DNA of 64,000 bases from Vibrio palustris (lineage in GTDB: Bacteria; Pseudomonadota; Gammaproteobacteria; Enterobacterales; Vibrionaceae), in assembly GCF_024346995.1 (NCBI RefSeq), contig NZ_AP024887.1, forward strand, positions 62,001 through 126,000. The letters are read 5' to 3'. Below, piece by piece: positions 1 through 10,290 of this stretch; the stretch's first letter is position 1; each line of letters begins with the position of its first letter. Under the pieces are notes generated by a model. It made no database searches and had not been told where the DNA came from. It saw only the letters and a list, made by a program, of their open reading frames with translations. A program made the position numbers and the translations under genes.

Positions 1-296
1 CTTTTTTCATTTCTATCGCTAGCTTTTGTCCTACTCACGTAGCCAAGACGTACCTACCTTTTCCTGCTGTTAAATAGACGCTATTGAACCCCGAATGTTG
101 TCTACAAACACTCAATATAAAATCATCTTTAAAACATTTTGGACTCAAAACATAGGGCTTTTTATTGCCGCCCTTCTAATGCAATCATCGATTATGAGAT
201 AGATATGGCAGTATTGTTCTTAATAATCAGAGTAATAGTGACTTTATGCGTATAATTGAGTAGTTTGGTTACTCTATTACAAATATTACCCTCATT

Positions 297-1826
297 ATGT
301 TGAAAAAGATCTGTACTCGTATTGTTTTATCTTGCGCTGTTCTGTTGTTTGCCGGTTGCTCTTCAGCGCCAGATAGCGTGCCATTATCCGATCATGACTA
401 TTGTGATTTACCCCTCTATAGAACAGATCAGTCCCTATCCGAATTTACAGAACCTTTTACAGCCGAAATGCAGAATAAGACCGGAGTCTATGTATTAGAG
501 CAAGGGGCAGAAGCTATGATGTCTCGGGCCTGGTTAGCAGAGCGTGCTGAGACATCGATCGACGTGCAGTATTTTATCTTTTCTATCGATAATGTGGGTT
601 TAATTGCGACCGATTATTTGGTTCGGGCGGCAGAACGAGGGATCAAAGTTCGCGTGTTGGTGGATGACATTATGATGGAAGCTCGGGTTGATGAGTTGTT
701 AATGTTGGCAGCCCATAAGAATATTGATATTAAAATCTACAATCCCAACGCCAATGTCGGTAAGAATATTATTGGTAAGCTTACCTCGCTCGTTACGGAT
801 TTTCGTGGCCTCAATCAGCGAATGCATAATAAAGTATTTCTTGTTGATCAAAAAATTGCCATTACCGGTGGGCGCAATATTGCGAATGAATACTTTGGTT
901 TCGATCATGACTATAACTTTAGAGACCGCGATGTGTTCCTTGCAGGTAAAGCGGTCCATTCAGTCGAATCCTCTTTTGAGCAGTATTGGCACAGTAAGCT
1001 CAGTGTTTCTATAGAAAATCTTGTGGATAGTCAGCCGTATCCAGAGAATCCAAGTTTTTCTCGGTTACATTCTTATGCCTGTAATCCTGATACAGAGGTT
1101 AGGCAAGAGATCGAAGAAGTACCTGATACGTTTCATCAGCTTATGAGTGAAGGGAAATTTTTATTTCTCGATAATGTCGAATATGTTGCCGATATTCCCG
1201 GCAAGAATGATCGGAAATTTTCTCTCGGTGGTGGGAGTCTCACTAAAGATAAGTTGGTTGAACTTGCACAAAGCGCAACGCACAGTATTGTTATTCAGAC
1301 CCCCTATTTGGTAACGACCAAAAAAGATAGAGCCTTTCTACGTACATTGGTTAATCGAGGCGTCACGATAAAAATTCTTACTAATAGTCTGGCATCGAAT
1401 GATAACTTAGAAGCTTTTAGTGGTTATCAAAGAAATAGAGCGGCGTTATTGGATACCGGTGTCAAAATTTACGAATTCAGGCCCGATGCCAAGATTCGAC
1501 AGCGAGTGATGTCAGAAAGTATGTATAAACGCTTACCATCAATGCCGATATTTGGTCTACATGCGAAAACGATGACCATCGATGATCATATTACCGTTAT
1601 TGGTACTTATAATTTTGACCCTCGCAGTGCCAACTTGAATACCGACAGCATTACGGTTATTGACTCGCCTGAAATTACCGACAGTGTGCAAGCGTCTATG
1701 TTAAAAGAAATGGGGGCCGATAATGCCTGGCAGGTGACCAAAGATTTTAACCCTGATAGTAAGGTTTCGTTATCTAAGCGGATTGGCGTGAAATTACGCA
1801 GGGTCGTGCCGAAAAATATACTTTAG
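297..1826 (+). CDS. Phospholipase D family lipoprotein, cardiolipin synthase-like (ClsC/YmdC type)
   Basis: Predicted membrane-anchored PLD-superfamily enzyme of 509 aa, probably a phosphatidyltransferase making cardiolipin or a related phospholipid. The N-terminus is a lipoprotein signal with lipobox LFAGC (Cys21). Two HKD motifs are visible: HNKVFLVD with His177 in the first half, followed by GGRNI, and HAKTMTIDD with His422 in the second, followed by GTYNFDPRS. A pair of HKD motifs in about 500 aa is the usual layout of the ClsC/YmdC family. The gene stands alone, with no ymdB-like partner beside it, and a strong terminator follows it. The lipid substrate cannot be told from sequence; a periplasmic PLD-type phospholipase is the alternative. 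Confidence 0.85.
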   Translation: MLKKICTRIVLSCAVLLFAGCSSAPDSVPLSDHDYCDLPLYRTDQSLSEFTEPFTAEMQNKTGVYVLEQGAEAMMSRAWLAERAETSIDVQYFIFSIDNVGLIATDYLVRAAERGIKVRVLVDDIMMEARVDELLMLAAHKNIDIKIYNPNANVGKNIIGKLTSLVTDFRGLNQRMHNKVFLVDQKIAITGGRNIANEYFGFDHDYNFRDRDVFLAGKAVHSVESSFEQYWHSKLSVSIENLVDSQPYPENPSFSRLHSYACNPDTEVRQEIEEVPDTFHQLMSEGKFLFLDNVEYVADIPGKNDRKFSLGGGSLTKDKLVELAQSATHSIVIQTPYLVTTKKDRAFLRTLVNRGVTIKILTNSLASNDNLEAFSGYQRNRAALLDTGVKIYEFRPDAKIRQRVMSESMYKRLPSMPIFGLHAKTMTIDDHITVIGTYNFDPRSANLNTDSITVIDSPEITDSVQASMLKEMGADNAWQVTKDFNPDSKVSLSKRIGVKLRRVVPKNIL

Positions 1827-1876
1827 CTTCTCACGCGTAAGCGATTAAGACGCGCTTGAATACTGTGATCTATTAG

Positions 1877-1915
1877 CCCGGTTGCTCAATCCTGTGATTG
1901 AACAACCGGGTTTTT
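1877..1915 (+). terminator. Rho-independent terminator after the PLD lipoprotein gene
   Basis: CCCGGTTG (1877-1884) pairs with CAACCGGG (1903-1910), and the stem continues inward with TCAATC/GATTGA around a single mismatch. Five T residues follow. It sits between convergent genes. Confidence 0.85.
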
Positions 1916-1941
1916 GACATTTTTCCCCCACAATCGATGGA

Positions 1942-2823
1942 TTATGTTTGTGGGTGGATAATTTGCCACAGTGCATTAACCAATGGATTATTGAGTTGTG
2001 AGCGCTGACAACACACGCCCAACTTAAAAGGCTTAATTGGCGTAATTGGCAGTCGCTGCACTTTATCCCTTACTGGGCTGTTATTGAGCACCACATCTGG
2101 CACTAACCCTATACCGCAGCCTAACGCTACCATACTCACTAACGCTTCATTGCCGGATACCTGAGCGTAAATATTCGGTTTAATGCCCATCTTTTTAAAC
2201 CATTCATTAGCACGTGTCCGAGCTGTCCCTGTTTGAGGCAAAATAAATGGGATTTGACTCCAATCCGGTTGGCTTTTTTGCAGCTCTTCAACAAAATCAT
2301 TGAGCTCTGATGGGCCAATAAAGGACAACGGCAACTCGCTAATCGTACAAAACTCCACGCGAGACGGTAGCGGATCGGGCATGGCAGAGATGGCAATATC
2401 GACTTCGTCATTTAAGACTTTACTGATCGCTAATGCCGGATCGCCAGTGAGAATATTAAATTCTATAAAAGGATACTTCTGGCGAAATGCATCAAGGAGT
2501 TCTGGTAAGTGACTATAGCTAGCGGTTACCGAGCAGAACAAGCGTATTTCGCCCTGTAGCTCAGCCTCATGGCGATTAATACTTTGCTGAAAGCCATGCC
2601 ATTCTTCAATCATTCGCTGGGCAGTAGGCCGAAGTTGATGCCCGGTTGGTGTGAGCGCCACTCGTCGGTTATCGCGAATAAATAAGCTATGACCAATATC
2701 TTGCTCAAGCTTTTGGATCTGGCGACTCAATGCGGATGGACTTATGTGTAATGTCGACGCCGTTTGACTGAAATTCTTACTTTCACATAAATGAAGGAAC
2801 AAAGTGAGTGTTTTAATATTCAT
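1942..2823 (-). CDS. ilvY: HTH-type transcriptional activator IlvY (LysR family)
   Basis: LysR-type regulator of about 293 aa, transcribed divergently from ilvC, which it is expected to activate when acetolactate or acetohydroxybutyrate inducer accumulates. The N-terminal winged HTH is clear (KNFSQTASTLHISPSALSRQ, then a helix with KLEQDIG), followed by a LysR substrate-binding domain. I place the start at the ATG giving MNIKTLTLFLHLCES, which matches the length and N-terminus of the family. An ATG 18 nt further upstream exists but would lie inside the TTGCA-N5-TGCAA palindrome that is the likely operator. The arrangement is the classic ilvY-ilvC pair. Confidence 0.93.
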   Translation of the reverse strand: MNIKTLTLFLHLCESKNFSQTASTLHISPSALSRQIQKLEQDIGHSLFIRDNRRVALTPTGHQLRPTAQRMIEEWHGFQQSINRHEAELQGEIRLFCSVTASYSHLPELLDAFRQKYPFIEFNILTGDPALAISKVLNDEVDIAISAMPDPLPSRVEFCTISELPLSFIGPSELNDFVEELQKSQPDWSQIPFILPQTGTARTRANEWFKKMGIKPNIYAQVSGNEALVSMVALGCGIGLVPDVVLNNSPVRDKVQRLPITPIKPFKLGVCCQRSQLNNPLVNALWQIIHPQT

Positions 2824-2835
2824 CGCTTTCCCATG

Positions 2836-2872
2836 TTGCACTTATTGCAATAACTAGTTGTGAATATATCAC
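2836..2872. promoter_or_regulatory. ilvY-ilvC divergent control region with IlvY-type operator
   Basis: The 138-bp intergenic region holds a perfect inverted repeat TTGCA-cttat-TGCAA at 2836-2850, which resembles the tandem TTGCAA-type IlvY operators of enterobacteria. A second 13-bp palindrome, GTGAATATATCAC, lies at 2860-2872. Both are between the two start codons. Assignment to IlvY is by position and family knowledge. Confidence 0.6.
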
Positions 2873-2961
2873 TTTAAGCAATCGAAAAGGTGGATTAGTA
2901 TGATTTTATTCGGTGCCAAGTGTTGCGCACCGCCGAGGAATGTATCGAAGGAGCATCTATC

Positions 2962-4446
2962 ATGGCGAACTATTTTAATACTTTGAATCTACGTGAAAAA
3001 CTAGATCAGTTGGGCCGCTGCCGTTTTATGGCGCGTGAAGAATTTTCAACAGAAGCTGATTATCTCAAAGGTAAAAAAGTCGTTATCGTCGGATGTGGTG
3101 CGCAAGGCTTAAACCAGGGTCTTAACATGCGTGACTCGGGGTTAGACGTTTCTTATGCATTACGTGAATCTGCCATCACGGCGAAGCGCCAATCATTCAA
3201 GAATGCGAAAGACAATGGTTTTGTCGTGGGTAGTTATGAAGAATTAATCCCGCAAGCGGATTTAGTTGTTAACCTAACTCCAGACAAACAGCATAGCAAT
3301 GTAATTGAATCTGTTATGCCTTTAATGAAACAAGGTGCAGCATTAGGTTACTCGCACGGTTTCAATATTGTTGAAGTCGGTATGCAAATCCGTAAAGATA
3401 TCACGGTTGTGATGGTTGCACCTAAATGTCCTGGTACCGAAGTACGTGAAGAGTATAAACGTGGCTTTGGCGTTCCGACGTTGGTTGCCGTTCACCCAGA
3501 CAACGATCCAAATGGTGACGGTCTAGAAATCGCAAAAGCGTGGGCAGCCGCAACGGGCGGACACCGTGCGGGCTGTTTAGAGTCTTCATTTGTGGCTGAA
3601 GTAAAATCAGACCTTATGGGCGAGCAAACCATTCTGTGCGGTATGCTACAAGCCGGTTCTATCGTGTGTTACGAAAAAATGCTCGACGATGGTATTGAAG
3701 CGGGTTACGCAGGTAAACTTCTTCAGTACGGTTGGGAGACCATTACCGAAGCACTGAAATTCGGTGGCATCACGCATATGATGGACCGTTTATCTAACCC
3801 TGCGAAATTGAAAGCGTTTGATCTTTCTGAAGAACTTAAAGACTTGATGCGTCCACTATACAACAAGCATATGGATGACATCATCTCAGGTCATTTCTCT
3901 AGCACTATGATGGCTGATTGGGATAACGATGATGCTGATCTATTACGCTGGCGCGAAGAAACGGCGGAAACAGGGTTTGAAAACTACCCAGATTCAGATG
4001 CAAAAATTAGCGAGCAAGAATATTTCGATAACGGCATTCTAATGGTTGCAATGATTCGTGCCGGTATCGAGTTGGCATTTGAAGCGATGACAGCTTCAGG
4101 TGTGATTGATGAGTCTGCGTACTATGAGTCGCTACATGAGCTACCATTGATTGCTAATACGGTTGCTCGTAAGCGTCTATACGAAATGAATGTTGTTATC
4201 TCTGACACTGCAGAATACGGTAACTACTTATTTGCGAATGTAGCGACACCGCTATTACGTGAGAAGTTTATGCCGAGCGTGTCTACTGACGTCATTGGTA
4301 AAGGCTTAAACAATGATTCGATCCAAGTGGATAATACTCGTTTGATTGAAGTGAATCAGGTACTACGTACGCATCCGGTTGAAGCCGTAGGTGCAAAACT
4401 ACGTGGTTACATGAAAGACATGAAACGTATCGCCGTTGGCGACTAA
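2962..4446 (+). CDS. ilvC: Ketol-acid reductoisomerase (NADP+), class II
   Basis: Second common step of isoleucine and valine synthesis: isomerises and reduces 2-acetolactate or 2-aceto-2-hydroxybutyrate with NADPH and Mg2+. The protein is 494 aa, the long class II form of gamma-proteobacteria with a duplicated C-terminal knotted domain. The nucleotide-binding loop GCGAQG is at residues 44-49. The start chosen ([14 protein letters not shown]) has an AAGGAG ribosome site 8 nt upstream; an in-frame upstream extension lacks one and does not match the family. It is monocistronic, divergent from ilvY, and closed by a strong terminator. Confidence 0.98.
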   Translation: MANYFNTLNLREKLDQLGRCRFMAREEFSTEADYLKGKKVVIVGCGAQGLNQGLNMRDSGLDVSYALRESAITAKRQSFKNAKDNGFVVGSYEELIPQADLVVNLTPDKQHSNVIESVMPLMKQGAALGYSHGFNIVEVGMQIRKDITVVMVAPKCPGTEVREEYKRGFGVPTLVAVHPDNDPNGDGLEIAKAWAAATGGHRAGCLESSFVAEVKSDLMGEQTILCGMLQAGSIVCYEKMLDDGIEAGYAGKLLQYGWETITEALKFGGITHMMDRLSNPAKLKAFDLSEELKDLMRPLYNKHMDDIISGHFSSTMMADWDNDDADLLRWREETAETGFENYPDSDAKISEQEYFDNGILMVAMIRAGIELAFEAMTASGVIDESAYYESLHELPLIANTVARKRLYEMNVVISDTAEYGNYLFANVATPLLREKFMPSVSTDVIGKGLNNDSIQVDNTRLIEVNQVLRTHPVEAVGAKLRGYMKDMKRIAVGD

Positions 4447-4486
4447 GTTTCTGGTCAAAATAAAGCAAACATAACATCGTAAAATA

Positions 4487-4521
4487 AAAGGCTTGGTCTT
4501 CGTTCGACCAAGCCTTTTTTT
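4487..4521. terminator. Bidirectional terminator between ilvC and ubiK
   Basis: AAGGCTTGGTC (4488-4498) pairs with GACCAAGCCTT (4506-4516), with A-rich sequence before it and T7 after it, so it can end transcription from both convergent genes. Confidence 0.9.
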
Positions 4522-4540
4522 ATCGCTCAATACAGGGAGT

Positions 4541-4807
4541 TTATTCAGCGTTGTTGTCGTTTTCTGCCAACTTCGCTTCAATATCCGCGACTTTTTGTTC
4601 CATCTCAGTGAGTTTTTGACGAGTGCGTAATAGAACTTGAGTTTGCACATCAAACTCCTCGCGACTGACTACATCTAGCTTACCAAGCTGGCCTTGGATC
4701 ACTTGACGTACTTTACTATCAACATCTGCGCCTAACTCTTTTACAGGTTGCGGCATTGAATCGTGAATCTGTTTAGCAAGTTGCTCTAGCTTTTTTGGAT
4801 CAAACAT
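4541..4807 (-). CDS. ubiK: Ubiquinone biosynthesis accessory factor UbiK (YqiC, BMFP family)
   Basis: Small 88-aa protein of the BMFP family. In E. coli the homologue UbiK (YqiC) helps the soluble Ubi complex under aerobic conditions and binds lipids. The N-terminus MFDPKKLEQLAKQI and the C-terminal heptad-like helix (about residues 50-82, EEFDVQTQVLLRTRQKLTEM) giving a trimeric coiled coil are the family hallmarks. It is a single gene between ilvC and rep and shares its terminator with ilvC. Confidence 0.9.
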   Translation of the reverse strand: MFDPKKLEQLAKQIHDSMPQPVKELGADVDSKVRQVIQGQLGKLDVVSREEFDVQTQVLLRTRQKLTEMEQKVADIEAKLAENDNNAE

Positions 4808-4898
4808 TGTCGATACTCCTATCCTTTTCTAACTTCATTCTATGCAATTTATACTTGAAAGTCGTCCTCAGAGTTTAAAAAAACCACGCTGTTAATGA

Positions 4899-4910
4899 GT
4901 GCGCGCGCAC
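4899..4910. repeat. 12-bp perfect palindrome upstream of rep
   Basis: GTGCGCGCGCAC, a self-complementary alternating purine-pyrimidine tract about 100 bp before the rep start codon. It may be an operator or a Z-DNA-prone tract; nothing else supports a role. Confidence 0.4.
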
Positions 4911-5007
4911 AAAGCTCTCTGGTGAAAAAAAATTATTGCGGATGAATTGGTATACGTCTCCTTAAGCCATTATTATAAGCAACCTTATATCGATCAAAGA
5001 GAGCATT

Positions 5008-7023
5008 ATGAAGCTGAATCCTAGTCAAGACGCAGCCGTTAAATTTGTCTCCGGACCCTGCCTAGTACTGGCAGGCGCAGGTTCAGGTAAGACGCGTGTT
5101 ATCACCAACAAAATTGCGTATTTGGTTCAGCATTGCCGTTATAAAGCTCGTAACATTGCGGCGGTTACCTTTACGAATAAAGCTGCGCGTGAAATGAAAG
5201 AGCGTGTCGCACAGACCTTGGGTAAAGCGGAATCCAAAGGGCTGATGATATCAACATTTCATACCTTAGGTTTAAACATTATTCGCCGTGAGTATAAGCA
5301 TTTAGGACTTAAAGCTGGTTTTTCTCTTTTTGATGATCAAGACCAAATGGCTTTACTCAAAGAGCTAACAGAAAAGCAATTAGATGGAGATAAAGATCTC
5401 TTGCGCCAATTGCTTAGTACGATTTCCAATTGGAAAAATGACATGCTGACTCCGGCTCAAGCGAAAGCACACGCTCAAGGTGAACAGCAGCAGCTATTTG
5501 CGTTTTGTTATGAGATGTATCAAACCCAAATGCAGGCGTATAACGCACTGGATTTTGATGATTTGATATTAATGCCCGTTAAACTGTTACGTACCAATGA
5601 AGAAGTGCGTTTGAAGTGGCAGGCCCGTATTCGTTATCTATTAGTGGATGAATATCAAGATACCAATACAAGCCAATATGAATTAGTGCGATTAATCGTT
5701 GGTGAGCGTGGTCGTTTAACTGTCGTAGGGGATGATGACCAGTCGATTTATTCGTGGCGTGGTGCCAAGCCACAAAACTTAGTGTTGTTGGGAGAAGATT
5801 ACCCCGAGCTACGTTTGATTAAATTAGAGCAGAACTATCGTTCGACGAGTCGAATCTTACGCGCAGCGAATATTCTGATTGCCAATAACCCGCATGTTTA
5901 TGAGAAAACGTTATTTTCCGAAATACCGGATGGTGAACAGCTCAAGGTGTTAATGGCGAAGAATGAGGAGCATGAAGCAGAAAGAATTACCGCTGAGATC
6001 ATCGCTCATAAGTTCCTAAATCGTACTGATTATCGTCAATATGCGGTGTTGTATCGAGGTAATCATCAATCCCGTTTACTGGAAAAAAGTCTCATGCAAA
6101 ACCGGGTGCCTTATAAAATTTCCGGTGGTACCTCATTTTTCGCGCGTTCAGAAATTAAAGATGTGATGGCATACCTGCGCATGTTGGTCAATCCAGATGA
6201 CGATAACGCTTTTTTACGAATAGTGAACACGCCGCGCCGTGAAATAGGCCCAGTTACCTTAGAAAAACTCGGCACTTATTCCAATATGCGCGGCAAAAGC
6301 CTATTTGCGGCAAGTTTCGAAATGGGTCTTGAGCAGTACTTGTCTGGTCGTGGTTTAGACAATCTGCGTCGTTTCACGCAGTGGCTAGTGGCTATCGCTG
6401 ATAATGCGGAGCGAGGTGACTCGGTTGAAGCGGTGCGTTCTCTGGTCCGCGATATTCACTATGAAGATTGGTTACATGAAACCTCATCAAGCCCGAAAGC
6501 CGCAGAGATGCGCATGAAAAATGTTTCAGATCTTTACACATGGATTACCAATGATCTCAAAGGGGAAAACCCAGCTCAAGAAGAGAAAACCCTTAAGGAA
6601 GTGGTACAGCGTCTGACATTACGAGATATGATGGAACGCGACCAAGAGAATGATGATAGCGATGCCGTGCAGTTGATGACGTTGCATGCCTCTAAGGGAC
6701 TTGAGTTTCCGTATGTTTATCTCATGGGAGCAGAAGAGGGCATTTTACCGCACCAAACCAGTGTTGATGAGGGAAATGTCGATGAAGAGCGCCGTTTAAT
6801 GTACGTGGGAATTACTCGCGCGCAACGTGAACTAACGTTTACGGTGTGTAAAGAGCGCCGCCAGTATGGTGAGTTGATTAAGCCAACACAAAGCCGCTTC
6901 TTAGATGAATTGCCTCATGACGATATTGATTGGGAAATGAAGAAAAAACCAGTTTCGCAAGAAGAGCGCATGGAGAAAGGTCAGGCGCATATTGCTAATT
7001 TAAAAGCGATGTTTAAAAAATAG
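5008..7023 (+). CDS. rep: ATP-dependent DNA helicase Rep
   Basis: SF1A 3'-5' helicase of 671 aa that works at stalled replication forks with the replicative helicase and removes proteins from DNA. Walker A AGAGSGKT is at residues 22-29; motif II reads [10 protein letters not shown], motif [18 protein letters not shown], motif IV EQNYRS, motif [13 protein letters not shown] and motif [10 protein letters not shown]. Length and N-terminus ([14 protein letters not shown]) match Rep rather than UvrD or PcrA; the true UvrD lies further right in the window. It is monocistronic. Its upstream region carries a 12-bp palindrome, GTGCGCGCGCAC. Confidence 0.97.
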   Translation: MKLNPSQDAAVKFVSGPCLVLAGAGSGKTRVITNKIAYLVQHCRYKARNIAAVTFTNKAAREMKERVAQTLGKAESKGLMISTFHTLGLNIIRREYKHLGLKAGFSLFDDQDQMALLKELTEKQLDGDKDLLRQLLSTISNWKNDMLTPAQAKAHAQGEQQQLFAFCYEMYQTQMQAYNALDFDDLILMPVKLLRTNEEVRLKWQARIRYLLVDEYQDTNTSQYELVRLIVGERGRLTVVGDDDQSIYSWRGAKPQNLVLLGEDYPELRLIKLEQNYRSTSRILRAANILIANNPHVYEKTLFSEIPDGEQLKVLMAKNEEHEAERITAEIIAHKFLNRTDYRQYAVLYRGNHQSRLLEKSLMQNRVPYKISGGTSFFARSEIKDVMAYLRMLVNPDDDNAFLRIVNTPRREIGPVTLEKLGTYSNMRGKSLFAASFEMGLEQYLSGRGLDNLRRFTQWLVAIADNAERGDSVEAVRSLVRDIHYEDWLHETSSSPKAAEMRMKNVSDLYTWITNDLKGENPAQEEKTLKEVVQRLTLRDMMERDQENDDSDAVQLMTLHASKGLEFPYVYLMGAEEGILPHQTSVDEGNVDEERRLMYVGITRAQRELTFTVCKERRQYGELIKPTQSRFLDELPHDDIDWEMKKKPVSQEERMEKGQAHIANLKAMFKK

Positions 7024-7201
7024 CGAAATGATTTACTTAACGCGTTGAATAGCGTATTTTTACTCATGCCTAATTCAACAATACCAGCATAAAAATTGCG
7101 GAGTAGATTGATGCAAAACCTCTACAAAAGTAAATTTATGCTTGGATTTGATGCTTATTGACGAAAAACCCGCCAATTGGCAAAAAAAGTTGAAAAAGTA
7201 C

Positions 7202-7230
7202 TAGACGGCATAGGGGGATATCCGTATTAT
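7202..7230 (+). promoter_or_regulatory. Probable sigma-70 promoter of the tRNA operon
   Basis: TAGACG (7202-7207), a 17-nt spacer and TATTAT (7225-7230), followed by a C-rich discriminator typical of stable-RNA promoters, 21 nt before the first tRNA. Confidence 0.5.
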
Positions 7231-7251
7231 TCCTCTCCGCCGATAGGGCAT

Positions 7252-7328
<77 letters not shown>

Positions 7329-7359
7329 TTCTCGGAAGGCATGTCGGTGAAAAATTATG

Positions 7360-7435
7360 GTGGCTATAGCTCAGTTGGTAGAGTCCCGGATTGTGATTCC
7401 GGTTGTCGCGAGTTCGAACCTCGTTAGCCACCCCA
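7360..7435 (+). tRNA. tRNA-His (anticodon GTG), copy 1
   Basis: 76 nt with encoded CCA. Acceptor GTGGCTA/TAGCCAC with C73 opposite the extra 5' G at 7359, the tRNA-His identity feature. Anticodon GTG at 7393-7395. Identical to copy 2 at 7632-7707. Confidence 0.97.
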
Positions 7436-7482
7436 TTTATTTTTTGGTAAACTATTGGTTCGCTAAAAAATAAATACAAAGT

Positions 7483-7559
<77 letters not shown>

Positions 7560-7631
7560 CTATTTAAAGATTTGGCTGATAACAGCGGGATCGCAATAAC
7601 GGCAAACAGTCGGTTATTACAAAATTTGATG

Positions 7632-7707
7632 GTGGCTATAGCTCAGTTGGTAGAGTCCCGGATTGTGATTCCGGTTGTCGCGAGTTCGAACCTCGTTAGC
7701 CACCCCA
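7632..7707 (+). tRNA. tRNA-His (anticodon GTG), copy 2
   Basis: Identical in sequence to copy 1, while the spacers around the two copies differ. It belongs to a duplicated His-Pro unit. Confidence 0.97.
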
Positions 7708-7754
7708 TTTATTCAGTAGGTCAGCTTATTGCTTGCTTACGACACAAGATTCGT

Positions 7755-7831
<77 letters not shown>

Positions 7832-7840
7832 TCTATTAAA

Positions 7841-7868
7841 GCCTCAGCAGAAATGCTGGGGCTTTTTT
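7841..7868 (+). terminator. Terminator of the tRNA operon
   Basis: GCCTCAGC (7841-7848) pairs with GCTGGGGC (7855-7862) through one G-T wobble; T6 follows. Confidence 0.85.
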
Positions 7869-8499
7869 ACATCTATGGCTTTTCTCATGAGCGTACTGAT
7901 TGCGATCTCAATGGTATCTCCCTTCTCCATATTACTGCGAGGTCATAGTGATTCCTGCTGCTTTACTCTGTACGCCGGTTACTTGATAGGATTTTACAGC
8001 TATTGTTATTGTCTTTTTCTAAAGTAGCTTTTGTTAATATTCTTGCTGTTTATAGATGGATGTTTTTCTAGCTTGAATTAAGCGGACGATCTCGATATAA
8101 CCTGCTGCGGCATGATATTTTGTTGGTTAATTGTAAACAATAATTGTTATCTGCTCTTCTATTTCCTTTCTCATTTTTCCTATATTAATGACTGAAATAT
8201 CCATGTATCAAAGAATAATTAACTGATTTATATGGCTTTTCTGGCTCTGCTTTAACTTCCCACCCCTGTGTTTTTTATTCAAACTAAACGGATAAATAGC
8301 TTTTTTAGCGATGTGCGCTGATTTTTTATTCTACGATTGTTGCTTTTCTCTCATATATTTGCCAAATTGATGGGCTTATAAATACCAGCATAACATGCTG
8401 GTTAGAATGGATTCATAGTATGGCTGAACCGTGTAGCAGGAAGCATGTTCAGTTCATCAGACAGGGAAACACTGTCCAAGCAGTAGAGGTCTGGTTTAA
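7869..8499. other. Gene-free AT-rich stretch before the peptide ABC operon
   Basis: About 630 bp with no convincing coding frame; the 79-aa frame running through the last tRNA is spurious. It should hold the operon promoter. The one clear structure is a perfect inverted repeat ACCAGCAT-AAC-ATGCTGGT at 8384-8402, about 100 bp before the first start codon. It shares most of a 13-mer found twice upstream of the RND operon. Confidence 0.6.
8384..8402. promoter_or_regulatory. Perfect inverted repeat, candidate operator of the peptide ABC operon
   Basis: ACCAGCAT (8384-8391), AAC, ATGCTGGT (8395-8402). There is no T-tract, so it is not an intrinsic terminator. Its position upstream of the operon suggests a regulator site or a leader hairpin. 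Confidence 0.45.
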
Positions 8500-10212
8500 A
8501 TGTCACTTTTAGAAGTTCGCAATCTTCGGATTGAATATCCATCCCGTCATGGTGTGTTTACGGCCGTGAACGATTTGTCATTGTCTGTCGAACGCGGTGA
8601 AATTCTCGGTGTGGTGGGCGAATCTGGCGCCGGCAAGTCGACAGTCGGTAATGCCATTATTGACTTGTTAAGTCCTCCTGGGCATGTGGCTGGTGGTGAG
8701 GTTTTTCTGGATGGTCAGCAAATATCTGGTCTGGACGGTGAGCAGATGCGCCAAGTGCGTGGTTCTAAGATTGGTTTCATCTTTCAAGATCCCATGACAT
8801 CTCTAAATCCCTTATTTACGGTTGAGCAGCAGTTAAAAGAAACCATTCATGCCAATATGAAAGTCAGTGATCAAGACGCCTATAAGCGCGCACTGAGTCT
8901 GCTCAATCAAGTGGGGATCCCGCAACCAGAAAACCGTTTAAAACAATACCCTCATCAATTTTCCGGTGGTATGCGCCAACGGGTGGTGATTGCGATTGCA
9001 TTGGCAGGTGAGCCTGATTTAATTATTGCTGATGAGCCAACCACCGCATTAGATGTTTCAATCCAAGACCAAATTCTTAACTTAATTCGCGATTTGTGTG
9101 AACAGCACAATGTCGGTTGTATGCTGGTGACCCATGATATGGGCGTGGTTTCAAATGTTACCGACCGTGTAGCGGTAATGTATCGTGGTGAGCTGGTCGA
9201 AATTGGTGATACGGACAAAGTTCTCGGTGAGCCAGAGCATGCTTATACACGCAGTTTGATTTCGGCGGTGCCTCGTTCTGACATTAAACTCGACCGCTTC
9301 CCCTTGGTGAATTACATTGAAGCAGCGCAAGAGCCACAAACCGCCATTGATATTCAAAATCACTGGTTAGGACAGCGTGAAGTCCAACGTGATTATACTG
9401 GGCCACTTTTGAGCGTAGAAAACGTCAATTTACGTTTCACGACCAAAGATTCATTATTCCCGAAACGACGCGAATATGTGGTGGCATCGAATGATGTCAG
9501 CTTTGATATTATGGAAGGTGAAACCTTTGGCTTAGTGGGCGAGTCTGGTTCGGGTAAATCAACCATTGCTCGTGTGATTGCAGGTTTATATCAACCTAAC
9601 GCAGGAAATGTGACTTTTGAAGGTATCAACTTAACTCAGTTGTCCTCTGAAAAAGAGCGCCGCCCGTTTCGCCGCCAAATGCAGATGGTGTTTCAAAACC
9701 CGTATACCTCGATGAATCCACGTATGAAGGTTTTCGATATTGTCGCGGAACCGATTCGCTTCCACCGTCTCACTGAGAATGAATCACAGACTCGCCAAGT
9801 GGTCGAAGACTTACTCGATCATGTTGGGTTAGGGCGTCTGGCGGGATTAAAGTATCCCCATGAGTTCTCTGGTGGTCAGCGCCAACGTATTTCCATTGCC
9901 CGCGCGTTAGCAACGCGTCCGCGATTATTGATTTGTGATGAGCCGACGTCCGCTTTAGATGTGTCGGTACAAGCGCAAATACTCAATTTATTAAAAGACT
10001 TACAGCAAGAGTTAGATCTCACTATGCTGTTTATCAGTCATGACTTACCGGTGATTCGCCAAGTCTGCGATCGTGTTGGTGTGATGCAAAAAGGCACCTT
10101 GCTAGAAGTGGCCCCAACTGAGCAGTTGTTTACTCAGCCAAATCATCCTTATAGTCAGCAATTAATATCTCTAATGCCTGAGTTTACTGGACTGCGTGCC
10201 GATATCGCTTAA
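8500..10212 (+). CDS. Peptide ABC transporter, fused double ATP-binding subunit (DppD-DppF type)
   Basis: 570-aa protein with two complete ABC nucleotide-binding domains in tandem, energising uptake through the two permeases encoded downstream. First domain: Walker [10 protein letters not shown] at residues 40-48, signature FSGGMRQR near 154-161, Walker [13 protein letters not shown]. Second domain: Walker [10 protein letters not shown] near 347, signature FSGGQRQR near 456, Walker [12 protein letters not shown]. Each domain ends with the oligopeptide-type C-terminal extension ([26 protein letters not shown]). The family is PepT/NikD-F, and the fusion resembles GsiA. It is the first gene of a four-gene operon; ATPase first is less common than binding protein first. 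Confidence 0.9.
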   Translation: MSLLEVRNLRIEYPSRHGVFTAVNDLSLSVERGEILGVVGESGAGKSTVGNAIIDLLSPPGHVAGGEVFLDGQQISGLDGEQMRQVRGSKIGFIFQDPMTSLNPLFTVEQQLKETIHANMKVSDQDAYKRALSLLNQVGIPQPENRLKQYPHQFSGGMRQRVVIAIALAGEPDLIIADEPTTALDVSIQDQILNLIRDLCEQHNVGCMLVTHDMGVVSNVTDRVAVMYRGELVEIGDTDKVLGEPEHAYTRSLISAVPRSDIKLDRFPLVNYIEAAQEPQTAIDIQNHWLGQREVQRDYTGPLLSVENVNLRFTTKDSLFPKRREYVVASNDVSFDIMEGETFGLVGESGSGKSTIARVIAGLYQPNAGNVTFEGINLTQLSSEKERRPFRRQMQMVFQNPYTSMNPRMKVFDIVAEPIRFHRLTENESQTRQVVEDLLDHVGLGRLAGLKYPHEFSGGQRQRISIARALATRPRLLICDEPTSALDVSVQAQILNLLKDLQQELDLTMLFISHDLPVIRQVCDRVGVMQKGTLLEVAPTEQLFTQPNHPYSQQLISLMPEFTGLRADIA

Positions 10213-10290
10213 CGGCTTTGTGGCTGCGCCCAGTTTACGATGACTTATTTTACCCCATTAGGAATACAACCCCCGCATAAGGAGCTATGC

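Noticed and set aside
2860..2872. CRP site at GTGAATATATCAC between ilvY and ilvC
   Set aside because: The half-sites TGTGA and TCAC are separated by five bases, not six, so it does not fit the CRP consensus.
7160..7195. Terminator after rep at the GCCAATTGGC palindrome
   Set aside because: The stem is only three GC/AT pairs beyond the tetranucleotide core and the flanking A/T tracts are weak; not convincing.
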